A stretch of DNA of 64,000 nt, from contig NZ_CP134398.1 in NCBI RefSeq assembly GCF_002968335.2, positions 4,030,001-4,094,000 of the forward strand. The letters run 5' to 3'. The DNA is from Mycobacterium sp. ITM-2016-00316. Lineage in GTDB: Bacteria; Actinomycetota; Actinomycetes; Mycobacteriales; Mycobacteriaceae. Shown here piece by piece: positions 44,884 to 55,800 of the stretch. A program made the translations under genes and the position numbers. Positions within the stretch are counted from its first letter, which is position 1; the number at the start of each line of letters is the position of its first letter. Below the pieces are notes generated by a model, which searched no databases, was not told where the DNA came from, and saw only the letters and a program-made list of their open reading frames with translations.

Positions 44884-46212
44884 GGCAGCACCCAGCGCCT
44901 CCAGGAACAGCGCCTCCGAGGTCGCCGCGCGCTCCAGCACACCGAGGTGCAGGCTCTCGTTGATGCTGTGCGCCTGGGTGCCCGGATCCTCCACCCCGGT
45001 GACGAGGATCGCGGCGTCCGGGAAGGCCGCGGCGAACTCGGCGATGAACGGGATCGACCCGCCCATCCCCATGTCGATCGGCGCACGGCCCCACGCGAGC
45101 TGAAAGGCCTGCCGGGCCGCGTCATACACCGGGCCGGTCGCGTCGATGGCATACGGCTGCCCGACATCGCCGGGGGTGACGGTGACCCGCGCGCCCCACG
45201 GGGCGTGCGCCTCCAGATGCCGGGTCAGTGCCGCGAGATGCTCCCGGGCGTCACCGCCCGGGGCGACCCGCATGCTCACCTTGGCCCGGGCGCTGGGCAC
45301 CAGCGTGTTCGACGCCTTGTCGATCGGCGTGGTGTCGATACCGATGACCGTGATGGCCGGGCGCGCCCACATCCGTTGCACCACCGGGCCGGATCCGATC
45401 TGCCGGACACCGTCGAGCAGGCCGGAGTCCGCCCGCACCCGCGCCTCGCTGAACTCGACCTCGGCGGCGGTCGCCTCGTGCAGGCCCTCGACGGCGACGT
45501 TTCCGTCGTCATCGTGCAGGCTGGCCAGCACCCGGATCAGCGCGCTCAGCGCGTCGGGAACCACACCGCCCCACAGCCCGGAGTGCAGCCCGTGGTCCAG
45601 GGTCGCGACCTCCACCACACAGTCGGCCAGCCCGCGCAACGACACGGTCAGCGCGGGGATGTCGACACCCCAGTTGTCCGAGTCGGCGATGATGATGACG
45701 TCGGCGGCAAGCAGGTCGCGATGTGCGTCCAACAGCGCGGGCAGTGACGGCGACCCGGACTCCTCCTCGCCCTCGACGAAGACGGTGATGCCCACGGGCG
45801 GGTTCCCGCCGAATGCCCGGAACGCCGCCAGATGCGTTGCGATCCCGGCCTTGTCGTCGGCGGTGCCGCGGCCGTACAGCCGGCCGTCACGTTCGGTCGG
45901 TTCGAAGGGCGGCGAATGCCACTGCGCGCTGTTGCCCTCGGGTTGCACGTCGTGGTGGGCGTAGAGCAACACCGTCGGCGCGCCTTCGGGTGCGGGGTGG
46001 CGGGCGATGACCGCGGGCGCACCGCCGGCGCTGACGGTGCGGATGTCACTGAAACCGGCCTCTGCCAACAACTTCGATGTCAGCTCGGCGCTGCGATGCA
46101 CCTCGGGGCGCCGCGCCGGGTCCGCCCACACCGATTCGATACGCACCAGCTCTTCGAGATCGGCGCGCACCGAGGGCAGCAGCTCACGGACGCGGGCGAC
46201 GAGATCAGTCAT
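44872..46212 (-). CDS. M20 family dipeptidase/metallopeptidase
   Basis: A 446-residue M20 peptidase (Rv2522c type). Zinc ligands and catalytic residues are in LLYAHHDVQP, YGRGTADDKAG, VEGEEESGSPS, IADSDNW and THSINE-like QAHSINESL. The lid/dimer domain is DHGLHSGLWGGVVPDAL. It should cleave dipeptides or N-acyl amino acids in the cytosol. TAGCCT lies 6 nt before ATG 46212 on the minus strand, so the message is probably leaderless. Confidence 0.9.
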   Translation of the reverse strand: MTDLVARVRELLPSVRADLEELVRIESVWADPARRPEVHRSAELTSKLLAEAGFSDIRTVSAGGAPAVIARHPAPEGAPTVLLYAHHDVQPEGNSAQWHSPPFEPTERDGRLYGRGTADDKAGIATHLAAFRAFGGNPPVGITVFVEGEEESGSPSLPALLDAHRDLLAADVIIIADSDNWGVDIPALTVSLRGLADCVVEVATLDHGLHSGLWGGVVPDALSALIRVLASLHDDDGNVAVEGLHEATAAEVEFSEARVRADSGLLDGVRQIGSGPVVQRMWARPAITVIGIDTTPIDKASNTLVPSARAKVSMRVAPGGDAREHLAALTRHLEAHAPWGARVTVTPGDVGQPYAIDATGPVYDAARQAFQLAWGRAPIDMGMGGSIPFIAEFAAAFPDAAILVTGVEDPGTQAHSINESLHLGVLERAATSEALFLEALGAASDR

Positions 46213-46218
46213 GGCTCA

Positions 46219-46224
46219 AGGCTA
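46219..46224 (-). promoter_or_regulatory. Putative leaderless-promoter -10 (M20 peptidase)
   Basis: The minus strand reads TAGCCT, exactly 6 nt before ATG 46212, with no Shine-Dalgarno sequence. Confidence 0.5.
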
Positions 46225-46277
46225 GCCCGCGGCCGCCGTGCATGAGCGACCGCAAGACGTCACGCGCCCCGCCGTTC

Positions 46278-46331
46278 GAAACTGAAACTGTGTACGTCTC
46301 ACCGCCGGATCACGTACAGCACTTCAGCTTC
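46278..46331. repeat. Imperfect 20-bp inverted repeat
   Basis: Arms 46278-46297 and 46312-46331 match at 15 of 20 positions, including a perfect TGTACGT/ACGTACA inner part. It contains GAAACTG, as in the 23-bp repeat at 32776. It lies between the divergent M20 promoter and the acpS terminator. Confidence 0.45.
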
Positions 46332-46413
46332 CCACGGTCAACCCGTGGCCAGACTGAAGCCATGTAGGAACGTGTGACCATGCAGTAGGTCCGAGCTCCC
46401 GGCGTGGCCAATG

Positions 46414-46461
46414 ACCCCGCGAGCGCGCGTGTCCAGCCTCAGACACGCACGCTCGCGGGGT
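46414..46461 (-). terminator. Terminator hairpin of the fas-acpS operon
   Basis: 20-bp arms (46414-46433 and 46442-46461) with one mismatch and an 8-nt loop; outer arm ACCCCGCGAGCG. Read as minus-strand RNA the mismatch is a G-U pair, so the hairpin is best for transcripts coming from acpS, whose stop is 5 nt away. No U-tract. Confidence 0.72.
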
Positions 46462-46466
46462 GGAGG

Positions 46467-46856
46467 TCAAGCTTCGAGGATGGCGACCGCGGCCGCGGTG
46501 TCGGCCTCATGGGTCAGCGACAGATGGATCGTCACGTCCTTCAGATGCTCGGCGATGGCACCGGACAACCGCACCTTCGGGCGGCCCCACATATCGGTGA
46601 CCACCTCGATATCGCGGTGGATTCCCTCCGGCAGCATCGGCCGCTTCGAGAAGCGCGACCCCGACCAGGCCTTGATCACCGCTTCCTTGGCCGCCCACCG
46701 CGCCGCGAGGTGACGCGCCGCCGACGAACTCTTGTCCGCGGCGTCGCGCCTCTCCCCCGGCGTGAAGGTCTCGGCGAAAACGGTGCCAGGCTGGTCTACC
46801 TGCTCGGCGAAATCCGGAATCGACACCAGGTCGATCCCTACCCCAACAATGCCCAT
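46467..46856 (-). CDS. acpS: Holo-[acyl-carrier-protein] synthase AcpS
   Basis: A 129-residue phosphopantetheinyl transferase (Rv2523c type). GIVGVGIDLVSIPDF holds the magnesium-binding Asp, and ARWAAKEAVIKAWSG the Glu/Lys motif. It transfers 4'-phosphopantetheine to the ACP domain of FAS-I, which lacks the built-in transferase domain of fungal synthases, so the two genes belong together. ATG 46856 fits the family start; a GTG at 46889 overlapping the fas stop (GTGA) would add 11 residues and is also possible. Confidence 0.94.
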   Translation of the reverse strand: MGIVGVGIDLVSIPDFAEQVDQPGTVFAETFTPGERRDAADKSSSAARHLAARWAAKEAVIKAWSGSRFSKRPMLPEGIHRDIEVVTDMWGRPKVRLSGAIAEHLKDVTIHLSLTHEADTAAAVAILEA

Positions 46857-46885
46857 TCCGGAGACGCTAGCCGACTCGCTTTCGG

Positions 46886-49800
46886 TCACTTCGAGTAGTG
46901 GTCGTCAGCACCCAGGCGGGCGTCGGGATCGAGCAGCATGGCCGCTTCCTGACGCTTCTCCGGGGTGTCGTTGCCGAACCGGCGATCGGCCGGCTTCTCG
47001 TACAGCGCGGGCCCACCGGCGATCGCCGAGGCGAGCCGCCGCTGACCATCGAGCACGCGGGCGTTGGCCCGGGCCTGGTAGTCGGCACGCTGATCGGCCG
47101 GCAGTGCGGCCAGCAGCGCCTGCGGATGCACCAGCGCCACCAGACCGGACACGTGACCGAACCCGAGGCTGGTCACCAGACCGGCCTTGAGCGGGAACTT
47201 CTCCCCCAGGTGCAGGGGCTCCCGCACCCAGACGAAGTGCTTGGCGTGGTTCAGCTCATCGTCGACGCAATCCAGGCTGCGGTTGGGCGGGATGACGCCG
47301 TCACGCAGAATCTGGCACAGACCCATCATCTGGAAGGCCGCGGCACCGCCCTTGGCGTGACCGGTGAGGCTCTTCTGGCTGACCACGAACAGCGGTGCGC
47401 CCTTCGAGCGTCCCAGCGAGGCCGCGAGCCGCTCGTGCAACTCGGTCTCGTTGGGATCATTGGCCAGCGTCGAGGTGTCGTGCTTGGAGATCACCGCGAT
47501 GTCGTCGGCACCGACACCCAGCTTGGCCAGCGAACGGGCCAACCGGGATTGGGTGCCACCGCGACCGGAAGCCAGCGCACCAATGCCCGGAGCCGGGATC
47601 GAGGTGTGCACACCGTCACCGAAGGACGAGGCGTAGGCCACCACGGCCAGCACCGGCAGGCCCATCTGCACCGCGAGGTCACCGCGGGTCAGCAGAATCG
47701 TTCCGCCACCCTGGGATTCGACGAACCCGAGCCGGCGACGATCGTTGGCGCGGGAGAACTTCGCATCGCTGATGCCCTTGGCACGCATGACCTCGGTATC
47801 CGCGGTGGCCGACATGTCGCCGAAACCGGTCACGGCCTCCAGCGTCAGGTCGTCGTAACCACCGGCGACCACGAACTCGGCCTTGCCCAGCTGGATCTTG
47901 TCGACACCCTCCTCGACCGACACCGCCGCCGTGGCGCACGCCGCGACCGGGTGGATCATCGAGCCGTAGCTGCCGATGTAGGACTGCACCACGTGGCCGG
48001 CGAAGACGTTCGGCAGCACCTCCTGCAGGATGTCGTTCGGCTTGCTCTGACCCAGCAGGTTGCCGTGGAACATTCGCTGCATCGAGGTGAGTCCACCGAT
48101 ACCTGTGCCCTGCGTGCAGGCCACCAGGCTCGGGTGCACCCAGCGCATCAGCTCCGACGGTGTGAAGCCCGCCGACAGGAACGCGTCCACCGTCGTGACC
48201 AGGTTCCACAGCGCGAGACGGTCGACAGAACTCGCCATGTCCTGGCTCACGCCGTACACGGTCGGGTCGAACCCGGTAGGCACCTGGGCGCCGACCGTGC
48301 GCGACATCTTCGCCTTGCGGGGCACCCGAATCTCGGTGCCCGCCTTGCGGGTCACCTGCCAGTCGCCGCTGTCGGGGAGCGGCGCGATGACGGTGTGCTC
48401 CGGATCGGACTGGGCGAAACCGCGAGCATCCGCCTCCGAGGACACCACGAAGCTGAAGTCCTTGTCGAGGAACACCGACACCAGCAGCGGTGCGGTGTGA
48501 TCCGAGGTGATCGCCCCATCATCGATGAACTCGCGGATGCCGACCTTGGCGACCACGGCATCGTGGTAGCGCTCGACCAGTTCGGACTCGTCGACCAGAT
48601 CACCGGTCTCGGTGTCGTACCAACCCGGCTTGGGATCGTCCTCCCACTTGACCAGCCCGGTGGTCCAGGCCAGCTCCAGGACGCCGGCGGCCGACAGCTC
48701 GCCGGAAACCTCCATCTCGAAGCGGGTCCGCGAGGAACCGTACGGTCCGAGCTCGGCGCCACCGACGATCACCACCAGATCGGCGGGGTCGACGTCCAGG
48801 TCGTCCCACGCCGGCGGCGGTGCCGCGGTGTATCCGCGCGGCGGCGAGGGCAGGGCGCGGATCTTTCCGGCCTCGTCATCGTCGTCGTCATCGTCGGCCG
48901 CGGCGGACATCTCCTCGCGGGCCTTGGCGGCCAGCTCGGCCATGTCGATCTCGATCTCGCCGAGACCGCCGGTCATGTCGACCTCGATCGGCGCCCGGGC
49001 GGCGGCGACCTTGGACTCGATATCGCACAGCGCCAACAGCTTCGAGGCCATCTCTGCGGTGGTGTAGGTGGTCAGACCGGCCTCTTCGACGGCGCCGACG
49101 ATGGCGTCGTTGTGGCCCATCAGACCGGTGCCCTTGGTCCAGCCGATCAGCGCGTGCGCCAGCGAAACACGCTGGCTCCACGAGGTTTCGGCCTTCCAGC
49201 GGGTGACCACGGCATCGAGGGCGGCCTTGGCCTCGCCGTAGGCGCCGTCACCACCGAACATGCCCCGGTTGGGCGAGCCCGGCAGCACCACGTGCAGACG
49301 TGAGGCGATGTCACGCTCGGCGCCCAGATGCGACAGGCCGGCGATGAGCCGCTGCACGGCCCACAGCAGGACCTTCATCTCCATCTCGGAGCGCGCACCG
49401 GCATCGGAGAGATCCCCACCCACCCGCGGTGCGGCGAACGGGAACAGCAGCGTCGGGTTCTGCGCGTCCTTGAGGTGAATCGCCTTGGGACCCAGGTTCT
49501 CGGTCTGCTCGTTGCCGACCCACTCGACCAGTGCGTCGATATCCGAGTAGGACGCCATGTTGGCCGGGACCACCCACAGGGTGGCGTTGAAGCGGGCGTG
49601 ATCGCGGTAGAGCGTGCGGTAGAACGCCAGCCGGTCATCGTCGAGTCGCGACGTGGTGGCGATGACGGTGGCGCCACCCTCCAGCAGCTGGGCGGCCACC
49701 GATGCGGCGATCGACCCCTTCGAGGCACCCGTCACCACGGCGACCTCGTTGGCGTAGCCACCCTTGTCCGGGTTCTCCGCACCGGCGGCGGCGCGGCCGT

Positions 49801-52800
49801 ACAGCGCGGCGTGCACGTTGCGGCCGTGGGCCAGTGCCCGGCCCTGCCACCAACTGGCCTGGGTGCCGACGATGTTGCCCGCACCCTCGAAGCTCTGCGA
49901 CAGGCGCTGCCAGTCGGCGTCGATCTCGCTCTCGTCGAGCAGCCAGAACCGGGCCAGATCCTCACGGGCACTTGCCCACCGGTCGTCGAACACCACGGCC
50001 TTGCGGGCGTCGAACACCGGGGACACCAGACGCGGCCAGTCCGAACCGAGTTCGGTGGTGACCAGGTCGATCAGATCGGCATCGCTGACGGTTTCCTCGG
50101 CGCTGACCTGGTTGTCCAGTCCGAGCTGGCCCAGGATCGTGCGCGCGGCGTTGGCCAGCACACCGTTGGGTCCGGTGACCTGCTCGGCGAACTCGCCGAG
50201 CGCCGCCGAGTCGACCACGCCGCCGGCGGCCGCGCCGGAGGACGGCAGGCTGACCGGGATGCCCTTGCGGGCACCGACCGCCTGCACCGCCGCGTCGATC
50301 ACCTTGTCGACGGAAGCGGCGTCGGCGAGCGCACCGTCGTGCAGGCCGCCCATGTTGCCGCCGCGGACACTGGAACCCTCGCGGGTGCCCAGCGCCACCT
50401 CGGCGGTGACGTGCTTGGTCCAGCCGGGGCCCAGTTCCCATGTCTTGGAGACACGTTCGTTGATGTAGGCCGGACGCTTGCCGGACGGTCCGAAGACGGT
50501 CCGCAGCTGATCGTTGATCGAGTCCGACAGCACCGGCCCGAACGGCTTGTAGGTACGGGCCAACTTGGTCACCTGCGCCTTGAGGCCGGCCAGATCGGCT
50601 TCGGCCGCGCCGTCGATGGCGCCGAGGTTGAGCTCGGAGCCCAGGTCCACCAGCATCTGGTTACGCCGCGAGGACGCACCGTCGGTGATGGATTCGATGG
50701 AATCCAGCGGCTCGATCTGGTCGAGGCGCATCTTGGATGCCAGCGCGATGAGCACCAGAGTGGCGTCGGCAGCGTCGAAGCCGATGTCGTCGGGGCGCGG
50801 GCCACCGCTGGGTGCGGCGGCCGGTGCCGGTGCGGCTGCGGGAGCCGCGGCCGTCGGTGCCGCCTCGGTGGCGGCCACCTCCTCATCGGGCTCCGGGTCG
50901 GTGTCGGTGGCGAACAGCACCGCGGCGTCACGCTCGGCGTTGAGCACCTCGGTGGTGTTGTGCGAGTACTCGGGCAGCTTCAGCGTGTTGGTCGCCAGCC
51001 CCGCCACGGTCGGCGCGGTCTTGACGCCGATCTCGACGAACCGCTCCACCCCGAGACCGCCGGCGGCCTCTTCGATGAACAGCAGGTCCTGGGTCTCGAT
51101 CCAGCGCACCGGGCTGGCGAACTGCCATGCCAGCAGCTCGATCACGATCTTGCGCATCAGCTCGCGCGGACGCTCGTTACGCCAGGTGTCGTAGTCGGCG
51201 AGGATCTCGTCGAGCGGCTCGGCGGGCACCAGGTCGCGGATCTCCTGGATGAAGTCGCGGTCCAGGGTGAACGGCCGCGGCACCAGGTTCGGGATGTACT
51301 TGCCCACCAGCAGGTCCGGGTCGGCGTCGGTCGGCATGACGCGCTCCAGGGAGCGGCGGAAGTCGGCCACACCGACACGCAGCACCTCGGAGTGGAACGG
51401 CACGTCGATACCGGGCACCAGGATGAACGAGCGCTTGCCGCCGCTGATCTCGCGGCGCCGCTCGATCTCCTCCTCCAGAGCTTCCAGACCGCGCACGGTG
51501 CCGGCGATGGCGTACTGCGAGCCCCGCAGGTTGAAGTTCACGATCTGCAGGAATTCGCCGGTGCGCTCGGAGATCTCCTCGACGAACGCCGTGACATCGT
51601 CATCGGGCAGGTCGATCTGGGACGGGCGGATCGCGGCCAACCGGTAGTTGGAGCGGCCCTTCTCGTCGCGCGGCACGATGTCGTGCATCTTGGAGCCGCG
51701 GTGGAAGACCACCTTGAGCAGCGCGGGCAGCTCGTAGACACCGGAAACGCAAGCCAGAGCGGTGTATTCACCGACGGAGTGCCCACACGCGATGGCGCCT
51801 TCGACGAAGGCACCCTGCTCGCGCATCTCGGCGACCTGTGCGGCGGCCACCGTCGCCATGGCGACCTGGGTGAACTGCGTCAGGTACAGCACACCCTCGG
51901 GGTGGTGGTAGTGCACACCGGAGGCGATCAGGCTGGTCGGGTTGTCCTTGACCACGTGCAGCACCGAGAAGCCCAGCGTGTCGCGGGTGAACTTGTCGGC
52001 GATGTCCCAGACCTTGCGGGCGGCCTTGGACCGGGCCCGGACCTCCATGCCCATGCCCTTGTGCTGGATGCCCTGACCGGGGAAGGCGTACACCGTCTTC
52101 GGGGCGGCCAGCTGTGCGGACGCGGCCATCACCAGATCGCCGCCAACCTTCGCGGTGACCTCGATGATTTCTGCACCACGGTCGATGCCGACCCGGTCGA
52201 CGCGGAATTCGATCTCGTCACCGGGCAGGACCATGCCCAAAAAGCGGGAGGTCCAGCCCACCAGGCGGGCCGGCGGGGTGGCGCGGCCGTCGGTGGCGGT
52301 CACCACGTGCTGAGCGGCGGCCGACAGCCACATGCCGTGCACGATCGGGCCCTTGAGCCCGGCCAGAAGCGCTGCGGCGCGGTCGGTGTGGATCGGGTTG
52401 TGGTCACCGGACACCACGGCGAACGCGCTCATATCGGTGGGCGCGGTCAGGGTGACGTCACGGCGACGGCGACGTGGGGTGTCGGTGGCGTTGTCGGTCA
52501 TCGCGCCGCCGGCACGGACCGGGTCCTCCAGCTCGACGGCACCGGTGCGGCCGCGGATGGCGAACCGCTCTTCCAGGCGCGCCAGTTCGGTGCCCTCGGC
52601 ATCGGTGATCAGCACGCTGACCGGCACGACGCGTCCGACCTCGGTGTCGACTGCCTCCGAAGCCGTTGCGGTGACCGTCAATTCGGATTCCGATGTGGGC
52701 ATCGGCGCGAGCAGGTGCGCGGCATGGTCGAGGTGCACCAGGCTGAGCAGGCCCTCGATGACGGGGAAACCGGCATCGGTGGCGGCCGATCCGATGGTGG

Positions 52801-55800
52801 CGAACACCGCGGGCCAGCAGCGGCCGACCAGCGCGTCGGGCACCAGGGTCAGGCCCGGGGCCAGCGGGGCGCCGAAGGTGGCGGTGACGCCGGTGTGATC
52901 GGCGACCTCCTCGGGGTCCCAGCCGACGGTGACCGTCGCGGTGCCGTCGACGACGGTGGGCAGTGCATCCACCCCGTCGACGCCGGCGGCGATGGCCAGC
53001 ACCGCACGCATCGCCGCGGCGGCGTCCTCGGCGGTGACGACGGGCATGCCGCCGTTGACCGTGGCGGCCGGCAACGTCAGCTTGATGTCGATCCAGATAT
53101 CGGACAGCGGCACGCTCAGCGTGACGCCCGCATCGGTGAGTTCCAGTCGCGAGCCGGTGGACGGGTGTGTCGCGGCGCGGTTCTCGTTGACCTGCCACTC
53201 GCTGGGGGCGCCGATGCGGTGCACCGGGTTGATCGCGGTACGGCCGGCCCACAGCACATCGGGCGAATCCAGCACCACGGCAATGGGTCCGGTGACGGCG
53301 GTGTTGGCCTGGCGGCGCGACACCACCGGGACGGCGACGGCTCCGCTGGCCACGACCTCGTCGACGGCGGCCTGCTCGAAGCGGTCCAGCAGTTCACCGA
53401 CGGGCTCGTCGACCCGGGTGATACCGGCGACGGCGGCGGTGCCGGGGATGATGCAGACCTGGTCGGCGGTGTAGCGGGCATCGTGGGCCTGCCACAGCGA
53501 ATCGCTGCGCCACCAGCGGCGCACATCCTTGTCGATGACCGGCACGAAGTTGACCGGCTTGCCCGGGGTCTTGCACAGGGTCACGAAGAACGGCACGTCG
53601 GCCGGGTGCAGCTTGATGGTCTCGGCGTCGGGGTACCGGTTGAGCAGGATGTCGACGGCTGCGGCCGGATGCTCCAGCAGCGCTTCGCCTTCGGCGTCCG
53701 CGAACAGGGTGTCGATCGGGCCGGAGTCGCTGGGATGCAGGCGGGCCTCGGCACGCTTGAGCATCTCCTCGAAGCGGTCCCGCCAGGTGACGTCGAGCCA
53801 CGGCGAATCGGCGGCCTTGGTGTCGGCGGTCGAATCACCTTCGCCGATGGCCAGTTCCACGTAGCGGTCCAGCCACTGCAGGTAGGTCATATCGGCGACA
53901 TCACCGAAGTACGGCTTGGCGGTGTCGGCCATCGCGGCGATGATCTCGTCGCGACGCTCGGCAACGGCGTCGGCGTCACCGGCGACCTCGTCGAGCAGGC
54001 GGCCGCAGCGCGATGCGGTGTTGTCGATCTCATGGATGTCGGCGCCGAGCTGGCTGCGCCCGGATGCCATGCCGCCCTGTGCTTTTCCGGCTCCGACCCA
54101 CACATCGGTGCCCTTGGTGTCCACCAAGAGCTGTTTGACCGCGGGTGAGGTGGTGGCCTCCAGGGTGGCCATCGCGGCGGTGCCGACCAGGATGCCGTCG
54201 ACCGGCATCAGCGGGAAGCCGTAGTCGTGTGCCCAGCGACCGGCCAGGTATTCGGCCGCACGCTCGGGGGTACCGATACCGCCGCCGACGCAGATGGTGA
54301 TGTTGGACAGCTTGCGCAGGTCCGCGTAGGTGGCCAGCAGCAGATCGTCGAGGTCCTCCCACGAGTGGTGACCACCGGCGCGGCCGCCCTCGATATGAAC
54401 GATGACATCCTTGCCGGGCACCTCGGCCGCGATCTTGATGACCGACTTGATCTGGTCGATGGTGCCCGGTTTGAACACCACGTGGGTGATGCCGATGCCG
54501 TTGAGTTCCTTGATGAGGTCGACGGCTTCGTCGAGCTCAGGGATGCCGGCGGTGACGACGACACCGTCGATCGGCGCACCGGACTGGCGCGCCTTCTGCA
54601 CGATGCGCTTGCTGCCGAGCTGCAGCTTCCACAGGTACGGGTCGAGGAACAGGGAGTTGAACTGGATGGCGCGGCCCGGCTCGAGCAGCTGGGTCAATTC
54701 GGCGATACGGTCGTCGAAGATCTTCTCGGTGACCTGGCCGCCACCGGCGAGCTCAGACCAGTGCCCGGCGTTGGACGCTGCGGCGACGATCTTGGCGTCG
54801 ACGGTGGTCGGGGTCATCCCGGCCAGCAGGATCGGCGAATAGCCGGTGAGGCGGGTGAACTTGGTGGACAGCTTCACCGAGCCGTCGGGCAGGGTGACCG
54901 TCGAGGGGGCGTAGCTCGTCCACGGTGCGGGCACCTCGGGCACGGCGCCGACGGTGAACAGGCTGCGCTGACCGGCGCGGGTGGCGGCGGCCACGATGCC
55001 CATGCCCAGGCCGCGGATCACCGGGGCGGTCAGGCGGGTGACGGTGTCGGCGGGGCCGAGGTCGATGATCCAGCGCGCGCCGGCGGTGTGCAGGGCCTCG
55101 ACGTCGGCGACCCAGTCGATGGGGCTGACGAAGATGGACTCGACCATGCGGTGGGCCAGCTCGGCGTCGATACCGCACTGGGCCGCCCAGCGGTCCACCA
55201 GCGCGACACCGTCGGCCAGCCGCGGCGTGTGGAAGCCGACCTCCACCTGCACGGGGTTGAAGACCGGGGCGAACACCGCGCCACCGCGCAGCTTGTTCTT
55301 GCGCTCGGCTTCTTCCTTCTCGGTGATCTTCGAGCAGTACAGCTCGAAGCGGCCGAGCTGTTCGGGGGTGCCGGTGATGACGACGGAGCGACGGCCGTTG
55401 CGGATGGACAGCACCGGGGGCAGCACGGTGCGGACGTCGGTGGAGAACTCTTCGAGCAGCTCGGCGATGCGGGCGGGGTCGACATTGGTGACCGAGACCA
55501 TCGGGGTCTTGTCACCGCGGCCGACCATGCCGCGGCGGCGGGAGATCAGCGAACCGGCGGCACCGATCAGCTGGAGCAGCGCGAGCAGTTCGGCGTCACG
55601 GGTGCCCTTGGCCTTGAGCGATTCGACACCCAGGATGCCCTGGGAGTGCCCGGCCATTGCCACCGGCGGAGTGCCCATCAGGTCCAGGCCCTGGCGCGTC
55701 AGCGCGCGGATGGCGGCCATCTGGGTGAGCAGGATGCCGGGCCCGGAGATGGCGGCTGTGGTGAGCTGCTTGGTGTCGGGCAGCGGCTCCTCGGCGGCCA

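Noticed and set aside
46898..49303. Long plus-strand open frame (801 codons) opposite fas
   Set aside because: Antisense to the ketosynthase/ketoreductase part of fas. The translation is rich in Arg, Gly, His and Gln with no domains, the usual shadow of a GC-rich gene.
49328..54148. 1,606-codon plus-strand open frame opposite fas
   Set aside because: Lies wholly inside fas and reads as Arg/Gly/His/Gln-rich sequence without motifs. FAS-I motifs on the minus strand account for the region.
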